A DNA stretch of 9,865 nucleotides from Bacillota bacterium (lineage in GTDB: Bacteria > Bacillota > Peptococcia > Peptococcales > Peptococcaceae), in assembly GCA_023443145.1 (NCBI GenBank), contig JAEZVS010000175.1, positions 1-9,865 on the forward strand. Direction: 5' to 3'. Below, piece after piece: positions 7,219 to 9,865 of this stretch. The first letter of the stretch is position 1. Each line of letters begins with the position of its first letter. The notes beneath the pieces are model-generated. The model was not told the DNA's origin. It ran no database searches and worked only from the letters and a program-made list of their open reading frames with translations. Made by a program: the position numbers and the translations under genes.

Positions 7219-7902
7219 TTAATCTTGACTGACAAACAAAAGTCCAAAACCGTGATGCACCGAAATGGTGCCCTCTTGAGCAACCATCACATTGCTGAGG
7301 CCCCGGCTTTGGCCGAATAAAATCGTGTCCTCTTGCAGCGGGTAATAAAATCCGTTTAATGTAAGGGTTAAGCCGTCCGGAGATAAAGGCACCACGCTTA
7401 CGTTGTCTTCGGTGCGGCTCAAATGATAGGCGCCGGCTTTGATTAAGCGGCAGCAGTTATTTGCATCCCAAAGCACCACTTGTGGGGATGAAGCCGCCGC
7501 AGCAGAGATGAGCATCACGCTTCCCAATACATGGTCAAGTCGGGAGCCGGTGGCGCCTAAGAGGATAATTTCTTGAAAGCCGCGGTCACAAAGAGCTTTT
7601 ACCGCACTTTCCGTATCGCTGTCGTCTTTTTCCACCGGGAGACGCAACACCCGGGTGTCGGCGGCCGATACTTTCTCTAACACCTCGCCATCCACCGAAT
7701 CCATATCGCCCACCAGTAAATTCGGCGTCAATCCGGCTCGATGCACCGCTACGGCGCCACTGTCGGCGGCCGCCAAAAATTTACTTTGCGCCAACGCCTC
7801 TTTCAGCACATGCTCGGAAGGGGCATCGCCGCCAACCACCAGCACTGCGCGTTTCGCCGGATTAATATCCTTATTAAGCAGTTTTTGGTTCATGCGCATC
7901 AC
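7219..7902 (-). CDS. thiN: Thiamine pyrophosphokinase (ThiN type)
   Basis: The enzyme transfers pyrophosphate from ATP to thiamine to form thiamine diphosphate (EC 2.7.6.2) in the cytoplasm. Family motifs appear in order: ADSG (46-49), GDMDS (65-69), KDDSDTE (92-98, metal and ATP binding), GATGSRLDH (116-124) and SRGLSN (199-204, thiamine-binding domain). The length of 227 is typical of bacterial ThiN (about 210-230). The start is uncertain: GTG 7902, ATG 7899 and ATG 7893 are in frame, and none has a strong ribosome binding site (GGTG about eight bases upstream of GTG). The upstream stop is only two bases away, so initiation is probably by coupling. No TPP riboswitch precedes the operon, since its leader is only about 15 bases. 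In many Firmicutes thiN follows rsgA and rpe; here the neighbours differ. Confidence 0.95.
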   Translation of the reverse strand: MMRMNQKLLNKDINPAKRAVLVVGGDAPSEHVLKEALAQSKFLAAADSGAVAVHRAGLTPNLLVGDMDSVDGEVLEKVSAADTRVLRLPVEKDDSDTESAVKALCDRGFQEIILLGATGSRLDHVLGSVMLISAAAASSPQVVLWDANNCCRLIKAGAYHLSRTEDNVSVVPLSPDGLTLTLNGFYYPLQEDTILFGQSRGLSNVMVAQEGTISVHHGFGLLFVSQD

Positions 7903-7904
7903 AG

Positions 7905-8285
7905 CTACACCAACTTCACATCGATAGCGCCCTGACCGTAATCCACAATCAACGCTTCCGTTCCCGGTTTAAATTCGTCCACATCATATAGCAACGTGCG
8001 GCGAAAAGCCATTTCACCTGTATCATTTAAAAACGAGATCATCACCGCACTGTGATCGCCCAAGGGCAAATCCCTCAAATCCACCGTTGTGGCTGCACCG
8101 GCGGGCAGATTTTCAGTCAACAAACCGTCGTCATCGCTTTCCAAAGCAATGACAAACGATTGAGGCCGATTGGTGGTGTTCACCAATCGAAGCACCAGCG
8201 CCCGACGAATGGCGCCAACCAATTTGTGTGTGGCAGCACTTGCAACCAAAAGGGCCAGCGCCGCTAAGCCTTTTTTGAATCTCAT
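7905..8285 (-). CDS. Small membrane-anchored or secreted beta-rich protein of unknown function
   Basis: I do not recognise this 126-residue protein. MRFKKG is a positive N-terminus followed by a hydrophobic stretch (7-19, LAALALLVASAA) that serves as a signal anchor or signal peptide. A basic patch (IRRALVLRL) follows. The rest (about 30-126) alternates hydrophobic and polar residues with turns such as LPAGAATTVDLRDLPLGDHS, suggesting a small beta sandwich (Ig-like) outside the membrane; this is inference. The start is ATG 8285, with AGGAGG seven bases upstream; the in-frame ATG at 8291 is only one base from that site and is rejected. It is the first gene of the five-gene operon, and its stop lies two bases from thiN. 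No cysteines are present. Confidence 0.75.
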   Translation of the reverse strand: MRFKKGLAALALLVASAATHKLVGAIRRALVLRLVNTTNRPQSFVIALESDDDGLLTENLPAGAATTVDLRDLPLGDHSAVMISFLNDTGEMAFRRTLLYDVDEFKPGTEALIVDYGQGAIDVKLV

Positions 8286-8305
8286 TGTCATTCCTCCTAA
8301 CCGAA

Positions 8306-8334
8306 ATCATAGCACGAAGCATCGCGCGAATCAA
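8306..8334 (-). promoter_or_regulatory. Promoter of the five-gene operon (extended -10)
   Basis: On the minus strand TTGATT (8329-8334) is separated by 17 bases from TATGAT (8306-8311), which carries the extended TGn element (TGC). The predicted transcription start (about 8299) lies directly before the AGGAGG site (8293-8298), giving a leader of only about 15 bases. This leaves no room for a riboswitch or attenuator. Confidence 0.8.
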
Positions 8335-8342
8335 TGGAATGG

Positions 8343-8371
8343 TTTCGTCCTGCTCGCATACATGTTATACT
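8343..8371 (+). promoter_or_regulatory. Promoter of the HAD hydrolase gene (extended -10, weak -35)
   Basis: TGTTATACT (8363-8371) is an extended -10 with TATACT at 8366-8371. The -35 region (about 8343-8348, TTTCGT) matches the consensus poorly, as is common with extended -10 promoters. The ATG lies 43 bases downstream. It is back to back with the divergent promoter at 8306-8334; the two -35 boxes are about eight bases apart. Confidence 0.65.
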
Positions 8372-8413
8372 GATTTTAGGCAACAATCCGCTGTCAGAAC
8401 AGGAGGTTTACCT

Positions 8414-9046
8414 ATGCGTGCTGCCATTTTTGATCTGGATGGAACTTTAGTCGATTCCATGCCCTATTGGCGTGGACATTTGGCCGGCTACTTGGCCGAT
8501 CTGGATATAGATCTGCCCGATGATTTGGAAGTTAAAGTCAACGAAACCGGTTCTTTCCAGCTGCTTTTTAATGAAATTAAAGAAAAACATCCACACATCA
8601 CCATGGAGGATATCATCCGCAACTACCATGAGCGCATGCGTCCGGAATATGAAACCGCCATTTTACCCAAAGAAGGGGCCGAAGATTATTTAAAACTGCT
8701 TCTAAAACGGCGCACGCCTATGTGCATTGCCACCGCTACACCTCGCTATTTGTTTATGCCGCTCATTGACCGTCTAAATTGGGATCGCTATTTCGACTTT
8801 TACATCACCGTACCGGAAATAAAAGCCGGCAAATCCTATCCCGATATTTATGAATATTGTGCTCTGCGCTACGGACTGGACAATCACGACTGCACCGTGT
8901 TTGAAGATACCATCCAGGCCATCACCACCGCCCACGATGCCGGCTTTTACACCATCGCCATCAAAGACCGCACCTCAGCGTGGGCGCAAGATCGGATTGC
9001 TGCCAAGGCCGATCGCTTTGTTTCCCATTATTCAGAGCTCATGTGA
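8414..9046 (+). CDS. HAD-superfamily hydrolase, subfamily IA (phosphatase/phosphomutase-like)
   Basis: The 210-residue protein has all four HAD motifs. DLDGTLVDS (7-15) holds the nucleophile Asp7 and the acid Asp9. The motif II Thr is in CIATATP (T107). Lys140 is in GKSYPD (motif III). The motif IV acidic pair is in VFEDT (E164, D165). Residues about 15-85 form a helical C1 cap, placing it with the beta-phosphoglucomutase / phosphoglycolate phosphatase-like group. The substrate cannot be told; a small phosphorylated metabolite is likely. The start ATG 8414 has AGGAGG seven bases upstream; an open extension back to 8285 is not coding, because it crosses both promoters. It is followed after seven bases by a small gene on the same strand. 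Confidence 0.92.
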   Translation: MRAAIFDLDGTLVDSMPYWRGHLAGYLADLDIDLPDDLEVKVNETGSFQLLFNEIKEKHPHITMEDIIRNYHERMRPEYETAILPKEGAEDYLKLLLKRRTPMCIATATPRYLFMPLIDRLNWDRYFDFYITVPEIKAGKSYPDIYEYCALRYGLDNHDCTVFEDTIQAITTAHDAGFYTIAIKDRTSAWAQDRIAAKADRFVSHYSELM

Positions 9047-9053
9047 GGCAACC

Positions 9054-9302
9054 ATGGATAAACCGAAAATAAATACACGTTATTATTTTATCGAATTAAA
9101 TGAAAAAGGCGATGCCTATGACATCGCCCAAAAAGAAAACCACTTAGACCAAGATGATCTTTATAACATCGCTTCTAAAAACTGGGCCCTGCGCCCCGAA
9201 GACTTAGAGGCGCGCACCTTCGACATCTTAAAAACATTAACTTGTCTCTCAGATGAAGAGGTCAGTGCGATGATGTGGCAGCAGTCGACCGGTAAGAATT
9301 AG
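9054..9302 (+). CDS. Hypothetical 82-residue acidic protein
   Basis: I recognise no family. The protein is charged, with net acidic character, no membrane segment and no cysteines. It starts MDKPKINTRYYFIELNEKGD, which could form a short beta hairpin. Two probable helices follow (DQDDLYNIASKNWALRPEDLE region and DEEVSAMMWQQS). The ATG 9054 has GAGG five bases upstream, overlapping the TGA of the HAD gene, so the two are co-transcribed and probably coupled. The open frame extends upstream to 8850, but that part overlaps the HAD gene and is not expected to be translated. Its TAG overlaps the stop of the convergent gene by four bases. That it is a real gene is supported by the ribosome binding site and tight packing only. 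Confidence 0.65.
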   Translation: MDKPKINTRYYFIELNEKGDAYDIAQKENHLDQDDLYNIASKNWALRPEDLEARTFDILKTLTCLSDEEVSAMMWQQSTGKN

Positions 9303-9865
9303 ACAAGCACGCTTTTCATGCCCATGCTCACATACATGAGCATAAATTGCGGCCAAAACAGTTCCCGGCTTCCCTGCAGAGGATCCATGACCTGCACCCG
9401 GCCCCAATCCACACCATGGACCACCACCACATGTAAGTTTTTATAGGGATAAACGGTGCGGCCATCCACATCCCAGCGCATCTCGTTTATTTTTTCCGGC
9501 CATTTGTCGTCTACCGTCACCCAGGCAATAACAGGCCGTCCGCGATGAAGCTCATAAGACATGCGAAACCATTCCATAACCAACGGCGCCTTTGCTCGCT
9601 CTGATGAACCCACATGTTCAAAATACTGGTTGGCTGCTTTTGCCAGAGGTCCCGGATAGCAATAAAAACCCTGCCCCGCAGGATCTCCTACATAAGCTTG
9701 GGCCGGTGATGTATGGCCAACAGGTCCTTTGGGTAGAAAATCGTTGGCCAGCTGTTCCGGGCTCACATCAAAACCGTTGTGGTGCAGCACCATGGCAAGA
9801 GATGTTACCTCACAGCCGTTGGGCAGGCCCGGCAATTGGCGGATATCGGGCACATGAATATGGAC
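9299..9865 (-). CDS. C39-like cysteine peptidase family protein (N-terminus beyond right edge)
   Basis: About 188 residues are visible and the frame is open to the last base (VHIHVPDIRQ...), so the real start and any signal peptide probably lie outside; an in-frame GTG at 9853 is unlikely to be the start. The sequence fits the peptidase C39-like 2 (YvpB-type) family. The oxyanion Gln and catalytic Cys are in RQLPGLPNGCEVTSLAMVL. PKGPVG and AYVGDP steps follow, then the catalytic His in NLHVVVVHGVD and the Asp in VMDPLQGS. Relatives are usually exported or wall-associated proteins of Firmicutes and probably cleave peptides; the substrate is unknown. Its TAA overlaps the stop of the convergent 82-residue gene, with no terminator between them. 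Confidence 0.88.
   Translation of the reverse strand, partial: VHIHVPDIRQLPGLPNGCEVTSLAMVLHHNGFDVSPEQLANDFLPKGPVGHTSPAQAYVGDPAGQGFYCYPGPLAKAANQYFEHVGSSERAKAPLVMEWFRMSYELHRGRPVIAWVTVDDKWPEKINEMRWDVDGRTVYPYKNLHVVVVHGVDWGRVQVMDPLQGSRELFWPQFMLMYVSMGMKSVLV

Noticed and set aside
8286..8305. TPP riboswitch before the thiN operon
   Set aside because: The predicted leader is about 15 bases, far shorter than a THI box, and no such element is seen nearby.
8285..8413. A 43-residue N-terminal extension of the HAD hydrolase
   Set aside because: It spans both divergent promoters and lacks a ribosome binding site, while ATG 8414 has AGGAGG at ideal spacing and begins directly before the first HAD strand.
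8850..9053. An upstream extension of the 82-residue gene
   Set aside because: It overlaps the HAD coding sequence in another frame and is Pro/Ser/Thr-rich noise; the ATG at 9054 has its own ribosome binding site.
9324..9343. A 7-bp hairpin (ATGCTCA / TGAGCAT) near the convergent gene ends
   Set aside because: It lacks a U tract on either strand and lies inside the coding region of the C39-like gene, so it is not called a terminator.

Overview
The window looks like chromosomal DNA of an anaerobic Gram-positive (Bacillota/Clostridia-type) bacterium. The signs are strong AGGAGG-type ribosome binding sites, consensus SigA-like promoters, U-tract hairpin terminators, and a gene set (two-domain TrkA with TrkH, DUF3783, ThiN-type thiamine pyrophosphokinase, C39-like peptidase) common in Clostridia. 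Base composition is moderate. I cannot name the genus. No tRNA, rRNA, CRISPR array, insertion sequence or phage gene was seen.

Layout from left to right. (1) Positions 1-1355 (minus) hold the N-terminal part of a large secreted parallel beta-helix surface protein that runs off the left edge; a perfect TTGACA-17-TATAAT promoter lies just upstream. (2) Positions 1583-4397 (minus) are a two-gene potassium uptake operon, trkA then trkH, closed by a 12-bp terminator hairpin at 1529-1564. (3) Positions 4525-8285 (minus) are a tightly packed five-gene operon, in transcription order: a small membrane-anchored beta-rich protein of unknown function, thiamine pyrophosphokinase, a DsrE-like protein, a DUF3783 protein, and an arylsulfate-sulfotransferase-like beta-propeller protein. 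It has a clear promoter at 8306-8334, intergenic gaps from an overlap to 11 bases, and a terminator whose loop contains the last gene's stop codon. (4) Positions 8414-9302 (plus) carry a divergent pair: a HAD-IA phosphatase-like hydrolase and an 82-residue orphan. (5) Positions 9299-9865 (minus) hold a C39-like cysteine peptidase cut by the right edge; its stop codon overlaps the stop of the 82-residue gene.

TrkA and TrkH together form a K+ uptake system. The five-gene operon is the least ordinary part. It joins ThiN to a DsrE-like protein and to an arylsulfotransferase-fold protein that has no signal peptide and seems to have lost most of the catalytic residues of that family. Whether these genes form a functional system is unknown. 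No stretch longer than 300 bases is without a gene; the longest gap (1356-1582) holds a promoter and a terminator.
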